Source of the DNA: an uncultured Oxalobacteraceae bacterium
GTDB lineage: Bacteria; Pseudomonadota; Gammaproteobacteria; Burkholderiales; Burkholderiaceae_D
DNA: 47,236 nucleotides
Assembly (NCBI GenBank): GCA_903862415.1
Contig: CAIOYD010000002.1
Coordinates: 1 to 47,236 of the forward strand
Direction of reading: 5' to 3'
A program made the translations under genes and the position numbers. Positions 8,916 to 17,290 of this stretch are shown in pieces. The stretch's first letter is position 1. Every line of letters starts with the position of its first letter. The notes under the pieces were generated by a model. It was not told the origin of the DNA. It ran no database searches and saw nothing but the letters and a program-made list of their open reading frames with translations.

Positions 8916-9602
8916 TCATGGCAGCGTCGAAGCACTCATGCGCCGCAGGATCAGATCAGTGCGTTTTTGCAGATAAGCGGAATTGCGGTTCTGATCGTAA
9001 AAGCGTGGATTGGGCAGCATCACCGCCATTTTGGCGGCCTGAGAGGCACTCAGTGCGGCTGCCGGGACACCATAATAGTGACGAGCCGCGGCCTCAGCAC
9101 CATATACGCCATTACCCCATTCCACCACATTGAGATAAATTTCAAAGATGCGTTCTTTATCCATGACGGCTTCGAGCATAAAGGTAATGATGAATTCTTC
9201 ACCCTTGCGTATATAACTGCGCTGGCCGGATAAAAACAGATTTTTGGCTAATTGCTGGGTAATGGTGGAGCCACCGGAAACCACGTGACCTTGTTTATTA
9301 TTTTTCTGGTAGGCCTTTTCCATGGCATTCCAGTCGATGCCATCGTGTTCAGAAAAGTTGGCATCTTCCGAGGCAATGATGGCCCGCTTGAGATGATTGG
9401 AAATGCGTTCATACGGCACCCACTGCTTTTGCAATTGGGCGGCTGGATTTTTTTCCTGCATGATGGCCAGTTGATGACGCATGAAGGACGTCGAGCTGGG
9501 GTTGTGACTACCCCACCAGCAAATCAGCGCAAAAAAATAGCACTGAATCAGGACAAACAACAGCAGAAGGGCCAGTAATGCCCGGCGCAGGAAGGTCAGC
9601 AT
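8916..9602 (-). CDS. mtgA: Monofunctional biosynthetic peptidoglycan transglycosylase
   Basis: The 228-residue GT51 protein has one N-terminal membrane anchor (about residues 8-30). The catalytic ASEDANFSEHDG segment carries Glu79 (ED-x2-F-x2-H pattern), followed by GGSTITQQLAKN (110-121) and the RKxxE helix. It polymerises lipid II into glycan strands at the outer face of the inner membrane and lacks the transpeptidase domain of class A PBPs. Its start codon abuts the aroE stop with no gap, so the two are translationally close. Confidence 0.96.
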   Translation of the reverse strand: MLTFLRRALLALLLLFVLIQCYFFALICWWGSHNPSSTSFMRHQLAIMQEKNPAAQLQKQWVPYERISNHLKRAIIASEDANFSEHDGIDWNAMEKAYQKNNKQGHVVSGGSTITQQLAKNLFLSGQRSYIRKGEEFIITFMLEAVMDKERIFEIYLNVVEWGNGVYGAEAAARHYYGVPAAALSASQAAKMAVMLPNPRFYDQNRNSAYLQKRTDLILRRMSASTLP

Positions 9603-10430
9603 TTAAACGGGATTCCGCTGTAAAAAAGGACTGGTTTCGGGTCGGACCCCGCGCCACAGATAAAAGGCTTCGGCCGCCTGTTCCACCAACATGCCCCAGC
9701 CATCGCGGGTGTTGGCTCCATGGCTGGCAGCGTGCTGCATAAAAATGGTCGGCTGATCAGCATACATCATGTCATACGCCAGTGTGCTCTGATTGAAAAT
9801 TGCTACCGGCAGCGGTGGCATTTGCGCGCTGATGCTGGCCGACGTGGCGTTGATGATGACATCAAACGATCCCTGTAACCGGGTAAATTCGCTGGCGCGG
9901 AGGTTGCCGTACTGGCTGAACTGATCGGCCAGTAGTCTGGCCTTGTCCATGCTGCGGTTGGCAATCACCAGTTCGGCCGGGGCACAGGTGAGTAAGGGCA
10001 GCAGCGCACCACGGGCAGCGCCACCGGCACCCACTACCAGTATGCGTTGATTTTTAAGCTCCACACCAGCATTGCGCTGCAGGTCAGTCACCAGCCCATG
10101 GCCGTCGGTATTGTCGCCGATGATTTCTTGTCCGCTAAAACTGAGTGTATTAACTGCACCAGCTGCGCGTGCACGCTCGCTTAACTGGGTGCACAGAGCG
10201 TAAGCGTCGAGCTTAAAAGGAACGGTGACGTTGGCACCTTTGCCGCCGGTGGCAATAAATTGCTGTACGGCAGTATTAAAGCCATCGAGTGGCGCCAGCA
10301 GGGTCTGGTAGTCCAGATGCTCGCCGGTCTGACGGGCAAAGCCCTGATGCAGCCAGGGTGATTTGCTGTGCGCGACTGGGTTGCCGATGACAACATAGCG
10401 GTCTGGCTGCTGACTGTGGGGCTGGTTCAC
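9603..10430 (-). CDS. aroE: Shikimate dehydrogenase (NADP+)
   Basis: The 275-residue protein has shikimate-binding HSKSP (21-25), catalytic Lys73 in NVTVPFK and Asp109 in GDNTDG. The NADP fold motif is GAGGAARG (134-141), with NRS at the end of the second strand typical of NADP preference. It reduces 3-dehydroshikimate to shikimate. Its start overlaps the upstream TonB-like gene by 4 bp (ATGA) and its stop touches mtgA, so the three form one transcription unit. Confidence 0.96.
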   Translation of the reverse strand: MNQPHSQQPDRYVVIGNPVAHSKSPWLHQGFARQTGEHLDYQTLLAPLDGFNTAVQQFIATGGKGANVTVPFKLDAYALCTQLSERARAAGAVNTLSFSGQEIIGDNTDGHGLVTDLQRNAGVELKNQRILVVGAGGAARGALLPLLTCAPAELVIANRSMDKARLLADQFSQYGNLRASEFTRLQGSFDVIINATSASISAQMPPLPVAIFNQSTLAYDMMYADQPTIFMQHAASHGANTRDGWGMLVEQAAEAFYLWRGVRPETSPFLQRNPV

Positions 10431-11323
10431 TTGGATTTGGCTCCGGTACGTTCGGCAATGTCGGTATATAACTCCAGATCGCGGGTAAATTTAAAACGGG
10501 TAATGACGACCCATAAATCATCTTTATCGGTCGAACGCATGTTGGCCGGGAACAGGCCATACGGAGCGGCGTGCCGGACGATGCGTAGTGCGGCCTTGTC
10601 CAGGGCTTTGTTACCCGAGGATTTTTCGATGCGTGGGCCGCCTTCTTTTTCATAAATGGTGCCATCCTGAAAAATCGGAATATAGACGATTAATTCGCCA
10701 TACAGCTTCTGGCCGTTTTTTTCCGGGAATTGCAGCGTACCCATATCTTCGATACGCTTTTGCATATTCTTATAGTACATGGCATAACCGACCGCCTTGG
10801 TGCTGGGGGTGATAAAGGTTTTGCGCGGGCGTTTATTCTGGTCTTCGATGGTCTGGGCAATTTCCGCTGCCATGCGGGTAATGGCTTTGTTGGTGTCGGC
10901 ATCGTCTTCACCACTGATGACCGGCTTGGCGACTTCGGTCTTATTTTTGTCCAGTACCGAAGGCACTTTAAACTGGGCATTTTTATTGGTTTGGGACAGC
11001 AAATGTTTTTGCAGGTTTTCCAGTTCTTCAATGTGGCGCTGGGTTTTGCGAATCGAATCACCATCTTCGCTGGTCTTTAAATCCGGTAAAGGGGATTTGG
11101 CACGACCTTCATCGGCATTACCGCCACCGTCCAGATTGGTTTGCGCCAGTGCCTGAGCTTTGACCGGAGCACGGTCATGTTTGGCATTGACCAGAATCAC
11201 ATCCAGACCGGGATCGGTTGCCAGTGGTGCCAGTGCTTCGGGCGCGACAAAGTGGATCAGCAATAAAATGGCATGAGCCAGAACGGAGACAACCAAGGCA
11301 ATGAATAAAGTCTGATTTCGCAA
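10427..11323 (-). CDS. TonB C-terminal domain protein (energy-transducer-like)
   Basis: The 298-residue protein has one N-terminal membrane helix (about 7-27) containing S-V-L-A-H, the SxxxH pattern through which TonB contacts ExbB. A long charged, coiled-coil-prone middle (about 60-170) follows instead of the usual proline-rich span. The C-terminal domain has Y-x-G-E-L, DGTIYE and SSGNKALDKAA elements typical of TonB_C. No exbB/exbD accompany it here; the full operon is at 44724-47236. Placement in front of aroE-mtgA is typical of Burkholderiales and suggests an envelope role rather than dedicated iron uptake. A TolA-like role is an alternative. Confidence 0.82.
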   Translation of the reverse strand: MRNQTLFIALVVSVLAHAILLLIHFVAPEALAPLATDPGLDVILVNAKHDRAPVKAQALAQTNLDGGGNADEGRAKSPLPDLKTSEDGDSIRKTQRHIEELENLQKHLLSQTNKNAQFKVPSVLDKNKTEVAKPVISGEDDADTNKAITRMAAEIAQTIEDQNKRPRKTFITPSTKAVGYAMYYKNMQKRIEDMGTLQFPEKNGQKLYGELIVYIPIFQDGTIYEKEGGPRIEKSSGNKALDKAALRIVRHAAPYGLFPANMRSTDKDDLWVVITRFKFTRDLELYTDIAERTGAKSK

Positions 11324-11459
11324 AGTGGAGCTGCCTAAAATAAACGGAACTAAAAATTGTTATTGCACTATGGCAAACTTTGAATTTGTTGTCAAAGAAC
11401 CGGCCAGAAAATCGCAGGCCGGTGTTGTTGACATACCCATGGAGCTGCAACAGCGGTGT

Positions 11460-13532
11460 TTATGACGACCTTTCCGGTGCTGCATCGGGATCAATTTGTG
11501 CATCGTCGGCTGTTTCTGTTGCCGTTGATTCTGCCGATTCTGCGGCCTCTTCACCGATGAGCACTTCTTCAAGTTCTTCTTCCGGTTCCGGTTGGCTGCT
11601 GTCCGGGCTGGCGAGTAATTCCAGAAAGCGCGCTTCAAATGACAGATCGACTTCATCCCAGCCGATGACGTCGATCAGAACGCGTGAACCGCGTGCCATG
11701 ACCGGCAGACCGGAGAGACGGATGACGAGCGGGATATCGCTCAGGCGCAGCAAATCTTCTTTCATGACGGTGGCTTCGACCTGCTTGCTGAGTTGTTGCT
11801 GCCATTGTTGTGCAAACCAGCGCAGACACCAGTAGCGTTCCATGGTGGACTGGAAATCGTTATAGGCGGCATAAGCGGCATCAAAGGCCGAGACGATGGC
11901 AAACAGCGTGGCGTCGCGTGGCTTGAAGGGGGCTACCAGCGGGGCCGTGACGCCATGCTGGATGCAGGCCATGATTTGCCACTGATTGACCAGATCGGTG
12001 TAACGACGCAGCGGCGAGGTGCTCCAGGCATATTGATCCACCCCCAGATTGTGATGCGGCGCTGCGTGGGTCAGCATACGGACCTGCATGCGCGCGGCCC
12101 AGCCACCATTACCGGCTCCCTGTGAGCGGTAAATGCCCGGGATGCCATGGTCAGCCATGAGTTTGCCCCAGGTGCTGTTGGCAAAAATCATCAGTTCGGC
12201 GACGATTTTATCCAGTGGTGAACCGCGTTTTCTGGCGACGATATCGACGACATCGTCTTCGACATAAAAATTGTAATCCATGCGATTGTTTTGTTCTGGC
12301 TTGAGGCCAAAACCGGCACGTTTTTCCATTCGCCCCTGTTCGAGTACCTGAGCCCATTGCCACAGCACCGCAATATCGGCCTTGTGCGGATAGTCGCCCT
12401 GATTGGCGGCCAGTGCTTCGGCGGTGATGATATCGTCGAGCAGGTTGTGACGCAGATTTTCTGAAATCGGTACTGCTTCAATTTTGCTCTCGGTACTGAT
12501 CACCGACCAGTCGGCCGGATTGACGGTGGCATATAAGGACACCGCCGGACGGGTCTGTCCGGCACCCAGGGTGTAAATTTCCACCAGCTCATCGGGTAAC
12601 ATGGTGATTTTGTCGCCCGGCATATACACAGTGGACATGCGGTTGCGGGCCATGAGATCGATGGCATCGTCGCGCTGTATGCCTAAGCCGGGAGCCGCAA
12701 TGTGGATGCCGATTTGCAGCATGCCGTCGGGCAGAGTGGTGACTGACAGTGCATCATCAATTTCAGTGGTGTTGATGTCGTCGATCGAAAAGGCCGCTAC
12801 ATTGGCCACCGGCAAACCTGTTGGCAGAGTCGGTTTAATGACATTGGTCATCAGGTGGGCAAAGCCGGGTCCTTTGGGGAAGTTTTCAAATAAAAACCGC
12901 GTCAGGTGTAATTCTTTGGCACTGCTGATGCCACCGGTGCTCAGCATCAACCGTTCTGCGCTGGTATGCAATTCCTGACTGGCGCTCAGAAAGGCTTTGT
13001 ATTCGAGCGAATTTTTATCTGGTTTGTAAAGCAGTTGCAAGGCCATGGAACGCATGGCGTCGGGCAGCTGGCCGGCTTTGAGTTGTTCGACATACTCAGC
13101 CTGCACCAAGGCTTGCTGTTTTTTCTTTTCGATTCCGGCCAGAGCTGCCTGCACCGAGGCTGCCGGAGCGGCTTTATAGCGCCCACGGCCTTTTTTGTAA
13201 AAATAAAAGGGCGCACTGTGCAGACGGAAAATCAGACCGGCATCCTGCGCTGGACTATGGGTGGTGCCAAAATATTCCTGGCTCAGGTCGGCAAAACCGA
13301 ATTCTTCTTCACCGGCGACTTCCCATAAAAAATCCAGATCAACGTCAGCGCAAACGGCATGGGCTTCGATGAGCAGTTGTTCTGCTGATGGACTGGAAAA
13401 CTGTATCAACACATCCCGGCTTTTGACTTTGCAGCGTTTGCCGCTGGCCAGTTCAATCTGAAACGAGTCTGGGGTTTGAGACATGATTGAACCAGCTTTG
13501 AAATCACCGGATTCTTCAAAAAATACATTCAT
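11460..13532 (-). CDS. RNB-domain exoribonuclease (RNase II/R family)
   Basis: The 690-residue protein has an unusual N-terminal domain (about 1-240) and then an RNB catalytic core starting IDDINTTEIDDALSV (250-264). In E. coli RNase II the matching Asp residues are 201, 207, 209 and 210; here they are D251, E257, D259 and D260. RNMSTVYMPGD and the TSPLRRYTDLVNQ signature near residue 500 are intact. It should degrade single-stranded RNA 3' to 5'. The C-terminus is acidic (Glu/Ala/Ser-rich) after a short S1-like part. It is 26 bases downstream of ubiC. A later Met at residue 17 (MSQTPDSF) is an alternative start. Confidence 0.88.
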   Translation of the reverse strand: MNVFFEESGDFKAGSIMSQTPDSFQIELASGKRCKVKSRDVLIQFSSPSAEQLLIEAHAVCADVDLDFLWEVAGEEEFGFADLSQEYFGTTHSPAQDAGLIFRLHSAPFYFYKKGRGRYKAAPAASVQAALAGIEKKKQQALVQAEYVEQLKAGQLPDAMRSMALQLLYKPDKNSLEYKAFLSASQELHTSAERLMLSTGGISSAKELHLTRFLFENFPKGPGFAHLMTNVIKPTLPTGLPVANVAAFSIDDINTTEIDDALSVTTLPDGMLQIGIHIAAPGLGIQRDDAIDLMARNRMSTVYMPGDKITMLPDELVEIYTLGAGQTRPAVSLYATVNPADWSVISTESKIEAVPISENLRHNLLDDIITAEALAANQGDYPHKADIAVLWQWAQVLEQGRMEKRAGFGLKPEQNNRMDYNFYVEDDVVDIVARKRGSPLDKIVAELMIFANSTWGKLMADHGIPGIYRSQGAGNGGWAARMQVRMLTHAAPHHNLGVDQYAWSTSPLRRYTDLVNQWQIMACIQHGVTAPLVAPFKPRDATLFAIVSAFDAAYAAYNDFQSTMERYWCLRWFAQQWQQQLSKQVEATVMKEDLLRLSDIPLVIRLSGLPVMARGSRVLIDVIGWDEVDLSFEARFLELLASPDSSQPEPEEELEEVLIGEEAAESAESTATETADDAQIDPDAAPERSS

Positions 13533-13558
13533 TAAATACGTCGCTTCTACTAAATAAG

Positions 13559-14128
13559 TTAACGGGCTATCCGTGATTCGGTCAGATGGACAACCGAAGG
13601 TAAAAATAATTCTGTCACCAGCATGATGCCGCCACGGCGATAAAACAGGGAACGCCGGGCAAACAGCGCATGGTTGGTAATGCAGCCAGTGAGCGCCTGT
13701 GCCCGGCGCATGGCAGGGTGATTCGGTGCCAGACGGGCAAATTGCAGTGCGCCGCGCACCACCTGCGGGTCACCAAACAGGGTGCTGCCTAATGATTTAT
13801 TGCCCAGCGTGCGGAACAGCGGCCACTGGCTGGCGGTGGAACTCAGCGGCAGGATGGTATGTGCATACACGGTGGCCACTTCGTCGCAGCGCAGCAGCAC
13901 TTCACGGGTGTGGGCTTTGCTGGCTTTGGCCAGGCCGATGGCGTCAAATTCATCGGCCCAGCAGGTGTTGCGTTGCTGGGAAATACGCTGTACCCGGAAG
14001 GTTTTACTGTGTGCCATCAGTTTGGCCGTGAGTGAACCGCTGTCGGCCAGCCAGTGACGCAGCCACGCCGGAGCCTGAACATGATTGACGTGAGTGTGCC
14101 ACTGGGCGGCAACGGGTTTAACTGGCAT
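13559..14128 (-). CDS. ubiC: Chorismate--pyruvate lyase
   Basis: The 189-residue protein matches UbiC. It has REVLLRC (75-81), the YAHTILP segment, LGNKSLGSTLF (108-118) and the C-terminal TELFLP with Glu173, the counterparts of the E. coli active-site Arg76 and Glu155. It releases pyruvate from chorismate to give 4-hydroxybenzoate, the first committed step of ubiquinone synthesis. The open frame continues upstream into yqiA, but family alignment favours ATG 14128, which overlaps the yqiA end by 11 bases. No ubiA is adjacent. Confidence 0.9.
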   Translation of the reverse strand: MPVKPVAAQWHTHVNHVQAPAWLRHWLADSGSLTAKLMAHSKTFRVQRISQQRNTCWADEFDAIGLAKASKAHTREVLLRCDEVATVYAHTILPLSSTASQWPLFRTLGNKSLGSTLFGDPQVVRGALQFARLAPNHPAMRRAQALTGCITNHALFARRSLFYRRGGIMLVTELFLPSVVHLTESRIAR

Positions 14129-14681
14129 CGCAAAACGCCATGATTTCATTGATGTATTCGTCAAAATCGGTAATGCCGTGATCACTGCCTTCGATGATGC
14201 GCTGACGGGATCCGGGATAATGCGCCACCATTTCACGCCAGTCGAGGACTTCATCGCCGGTGGCGGCGATCAGGAAATAACGTTCGGGACGTGTGATGCG
14301 TTCAACTGCATACAGTGGCAATTCGTGGATATATTCTTCTTTGAATTCAAATGGCTCGTTGCTGTTATAGAGGGTCGAGATGCCGACATAAGAAGACAAT
14401 GCGCGCGGCGCTTTGATGGCCGGATTGAGCAAAACTGCGCGGCAGCCAACCTGTTCGGCCAACCAGGTGGCGTAATAACCGCCAAGAGAAGAGCCGATAA
14501 TAGCCCGTGGATGGCGCTCTTCACACAGTTGGCTTGCCAGCGCAATGGCCGCCGAGGGTGAGGCCGGTAACTGCGGACAGAAAAAATCCCCGGCCCTGCC
14601 AGCTAACTCCATGTGACGTGCCATCATGGTGGCTTTGATCGAGGCTGGTGAAGAACGAAAGCCATGCAAATAGAGAATCAT
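14118..14681 (-). CDS. YqiA/YcfP family alpha/beta-hydrolase (esterase)
   Basis: The 187-residue protein begins MILYLHGFRSSP (oxyanion HG), has the nucleophile elbow G63-S-S65-L-G67 and late acidic and His residues (GDEVLDW, GSDHGI) completing a triad. YqiA of E. coli is an esterase on short acyl esters with no firm physiological role. Its start overlaps the mpl stop by 4 bp and its end overlaps ubiC, giving a tightly coupled mpl-yqiA-ubiC unit. Confidence 0.88.
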   Translation of the reverse strand: MILYLHGFRSSPASIKATMMARHMELAGRAGDFFCPQLPASPSAAIALASQLCEERHPRAIIGSSLGGYYATWLAEQVGCRAVLLNPAIKAPRALSSYVGISTLYNSNEPFEFKEEYIHELPLYAVERITRPERYFLIAATGDEVLDWREMVAHYPGSRQRIIEGSDHGITDFDEYINEIMAFCDAS

Positions 14682-16048
14682 GCGTGCACCATTTTTTCAG
14701 ATAATCCATCGAGCAGCCGCTGGTGAATGCCACCAAAGCCACCATTACTCATCACCAGAATATGGTCTCCCGGTCTGGCCTGTGCCAGGATAGCGCTTTG
14801 CAGTTCCGCCAATTGATGAAAGGCAGCTGCGCGCTGACCCAGTGGTGCCAGACTGGCTGCCAGATCCCAGCCGAGTGCATCGCGCCCACTTTGCGCACCG
14901 TAAGCAAACACCAGATCGGCCGCCTGCAGACTGCCGGGCAGGGCGGCTTTCATGCTGCCCAGTTTCATGGTGTTGGAACGGGGTTCGAGTACGGCCAGAA
15001 TCCGTGCTGTGCCGACTTTGGCACGCAAACCGGCAATGGTGGTGGCAATCGCTGTCGGGTGATGGGCAAAGTCATCGTAGACGGTAATCTGATTGATGAC
15101 GCCGCGCACTTCCATGCGGCGCTTGACGTTTTCAAATCCGGACAGTGCATTGAGGGCAGTTTCGGGTGCGATGCCGACATGTCGTGCGGCGGCAATCGCC
15201 GCTAACGCATTCTGGCGGTTGTGCTCGCCCTGCAGTTCCCATTCCAGCGGACCGTAGGAGTTGTTTTGAAACCAGACTTCATCTTCTTTAAAATGCCAGC
15301 CACTGTCGACACCGAAACTCACCTGTTCACTCCAGCAGCCGCGCGCAAGGACGCGCTGCAGCGCCGCTTCATTGCCATTGACCACGAGCTGGCCGATGCC
15401 GGGTACGGTTCTGACCAGATGATGAAACTGGGTTTCAATCGCGGCCAGATCAGGAAAAATATCGGCGTGATCGTATTCGAGATTATTCAGAATCGCGGTT
15501 TTGGCATGGTAGTGGACAAATTTGCTGCGCTTGTCAAAGAAGGCGGAATCATATTCATCGGCTTCAATAACAAAAAAATCGGACGGTTCTTTGCCGCCAC
15601 CAAGACGCGCAGAGATGCCAAAATTATTGGGCACACCACCGATGAGAAAGCCGGGTTCATAACCGGCCTGCTGTAAGATCCAGGCCAGCATGGCCGAGGT
15701 GGTGGTTTTGCCATGCGTGCCGGCCACGGCCAATACCCATTTACCACACAGTATATGTTCACCCATCCAGGCCGGACCGGAGCAGTAGGGCAGGCCACGA
15801 TTGAGGATGGCTTCCATGAGTTCATTGCCGCGTGAAATCACATTGCCGATGACGTACAGATCGATGTCGTCGCTGATCTGATCCCGGCTGTAACCTTCAA
15901 TGAGTGCTATCCCCTGTTCGCGCAGCTGGGTACTCATGGGCGGATAGACATTGGCATCGCAACCGGTCACGGTATGACCAGCCTGTCGGGCCAGCACGGC
16001 CAGGCCACCCATGAAAGTACCGCAAATACCAAGAATATGAATACGCAT
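14678..16048 (-). CDS. mpl: UDP-N-acetylmuramate:L-alanyl-gamma-D-glutamyl-meso-DAP ligase
   Basis: The 456-residue protein is a Mur ligase. Its N-terminal Rossmann domain starts MRIHILGICGTFMGG, the phosphate loop GTHGKTTT is at 110-117, and DDFAHHPTAI, typical of MurC/Mpl, opens the third domain. Mpl joins recycled tripeptide from old peptidoglycan to UDP-MurNAc. ICGTFMGG rather than the MurC-type GIGGxGM marks it as Mpl. The open frame runs 49 codons further upstream, but those residues are not family sequence; ATG 16048 fits. It heads the minus-strand block and is divergent from the gene at 16158. Confidence 0.95.
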   Translation of the reverse strand: MRIHILGICGTFMGGLAVLARQAGHTVTGCDANVYPPMSTQLREQGIALIEGYSRDQISDDIDLYVIGNVISRGNELMEAILNRGLPYCSGPAWMGEHILCGKWVLAVAGTHGKTTTSAMLAWILQQAGYEPGFLIGGVPNNFGISARLGGGKEPSDFFVIEADEYDSAFFDKRSKFVHYHAKTAILNNLEYDHADIFPDLAAIETQFHHLVRTVPGIGQLVVNGNEAALQRVLARGCWSEQVSFGVDSGWHFKEDEVWFQNNSYGPLEWELQGEHNRQNALAAIAAARHVGIAPETALNALSGFENVKRRMEVRGVINQITVYDDFAHHPTAIATTIAGLRAKVGTARILAVLEPRSNTMKLGSMKAALPGSLQAADLVFAYGAQSGRDALGWDLAASLAPLGQRAAAFHQLAELQSAILAQARPGDHILVMSNGGFGGIHQRLLDGLSEKMVHA

Positions 16049-16157
16049 AAATACCGGGTTCCAGTGTAGGCAAGCAAATAATGGCGTTATTTTACCTGTT
16101 GTGCAGCCATTTGAGCTTGGGGTTATCATGTTGTCAGCCCGAATTTGATCGAATTGT

Positions 16158-16781
16158 ATGCCACCACCTGCCGCATCACCTGAATTTAATGCCAATCACA
16201 CCACGCCAGTCGATGATTTGCGTATGCAAATGGCCACAATTGCCGCCCGCCTGATTGCTCAGGATGGCGCGACCTATGCCACGGCCAAACAAAAAGCGGT
16301 TCAGCAAGTGTTTGGTTCGAGGAAAGTCAGTCAGGAAATGTTGCCCGATAATGACTTGATCGAGCAACAGGTACGAATCTACCAGCAGTTGTTTCTGGCA
16401 GACAGGCAACCGGCGCAGTTACTGCGCCTGCGTGAGTGTGCACTGGCGCTGATGCAGCACCTGAGCGCATTTAACCCCTATCTGACCGGAGCGGTTCTGA
16501 ATGGCACGGCTGGCGAGTACAATGATATTGTGATTCAGTTATTTGCCGACAATCCCAAGCAGGTGGCGATGGAATTGCTCAACCGTGGCATACGTTTTGA
16601 AGTGGGTGAGCAACATGGGCAGGAAACGCTGAGTTTTGTGTATCAGCAGCAGGGGATTCATCTGCAGGTGTTTGATCAGGATGATTTACATCGTATTTCG
16701 GCCAAAAAATCGCCGCGCCTGGGTATCCCGGGACTACAAAAATTAATTCAGGAAAGTCAGTCATGTTCAAATCAAGAGTAG
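16158..16781 (+). CDS. Conserved hypothetical protein, nucleotidyltransferase-like
   Basis: The 207-residue protein resembles a proteobacterial family annotated as nucleotidyltransferase-like. A GT-x5-D-I-V segment (G116, T117, D123) recalls the Pol-beta GS...DxD motif, but the second Asp is Val125. If the fold is right, catalysis is doubtful. The first 95 residues are helical and include a Lys/Gln-rich stretch. The final residues (ISAKKSPRLGIPGLQKLI) are basic. It overlaps the tlpA-like gene by 19 bases and is divergent from mpl. Met23 is a possible later start. I do not assign a function. Confidence 0.7.
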   Translation: MPPPAASPEFNANHTTPVDDLRMQMATIAARLIAQDGATYATAKQKAVQQVFGSRKVSQEMLPDNDLIEQQVRIYQQLFLADRQPAQLLRLRECALALMQHLSAFNPYLTGAVLNGTAGEYNDIVIQLFADNPKQVAMELLNRGIRFEVGEQHGQETLSFVYQQQGIHLQVFDQDDLHRISAKKSPRLGIPGLQKLIQESQSCSNQE

Positions 16782-17290
16782 TGATCAGTTCTGTGGTGGC
16801 GGTATTATTTACCGCTTTTGGGGTCTATTTTTCGCAATTGCATGCGGAAAAATCGCCCATCAGCGAAGTGTTGTATACCAGCAGTCTGGCACCGGTACCG
16901 GCAGCAGCAAATGGTGCCACGGTTGCGCTGGCGGAGTACCGCAATAAGGTGTTGGTGGTCAATTTCTGGGCTACCTGGTGCGCTCCCTGCGTGCAGGAAA
17001 TGCCCGAACTGTCTGCGCTGCAGACCGAACTGGCCGCCAAAAAAATCAGTTTTATCGGCATCGGTATCGACAGCCCTGACAGTATGGCGGCCTTTGCCAA
17101 AGCCTACAAAATCAGTTATCCCCTGTTTGTCGGCGGCCTGTCTGGCACCCAGCTCTCGACCGAGTTAGGCAACAAAGCCGGTGGCTTGCCCTTTACCGTC
17201 ATCCTGAATAAATCCGGCGAAATCGTGAAAACCTATCGCGGCAGACTCGATATCGCGCAGGTGCGTAAGGATATTTTGGCGGTGAAATAA
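16763..17290 (+). CDS. TlpA-family thiol:disulfide oxidoreductase
   Basis: The 175-residue protein has an N-terminal signal anchor (about 5-25) and a periplasmic thioredoxin fold with WATWCAPC, active cysteines Cys73 and Cys76, and the cis-Pro segment GGLPFTVIL. TlpA/ResA proteins reduce disulfides in the periplasm, often for cytochrome c maturation or copper-site assembly. The start is an ATG with AGGAA about eight bases upstream, inside the previous gene, so translation is probably coupled. It ends one base before the end of the convergent MFS gene. Confidence 0.92.
   Translation: MFKSRVVISSVVAVLFTAFGVYFSQLHAEKSPISEVLYTSSLAPVPAAANGATVALAEYRNKVLVVNFWATWCAPCVQEMPELSALQTELAAKKISFIGIGIDSPDSMAAFAKAYKISYPLFVGGLSGTQLSTELGNKAGGLPFTVILNKSGEIVKTYRGRLDIAQVRKDILAVK

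Noticed and set aside
11400-11422. CCGGCC/GGCCGG inverted repeat between the RNB gene and the TonB-like gene as a terminator
   Set aside because: The stem is only 6 bp and has no T-run on the minus strand; it cannot be called a rho-independent terminator.
11380-11835. Plus-strand frames opposite the RNB gene and similar antisense frames throughout
   Set aside because: These mirror the codon pattern of well-supported genes on the other strand, and their translations have no recognisable motif.
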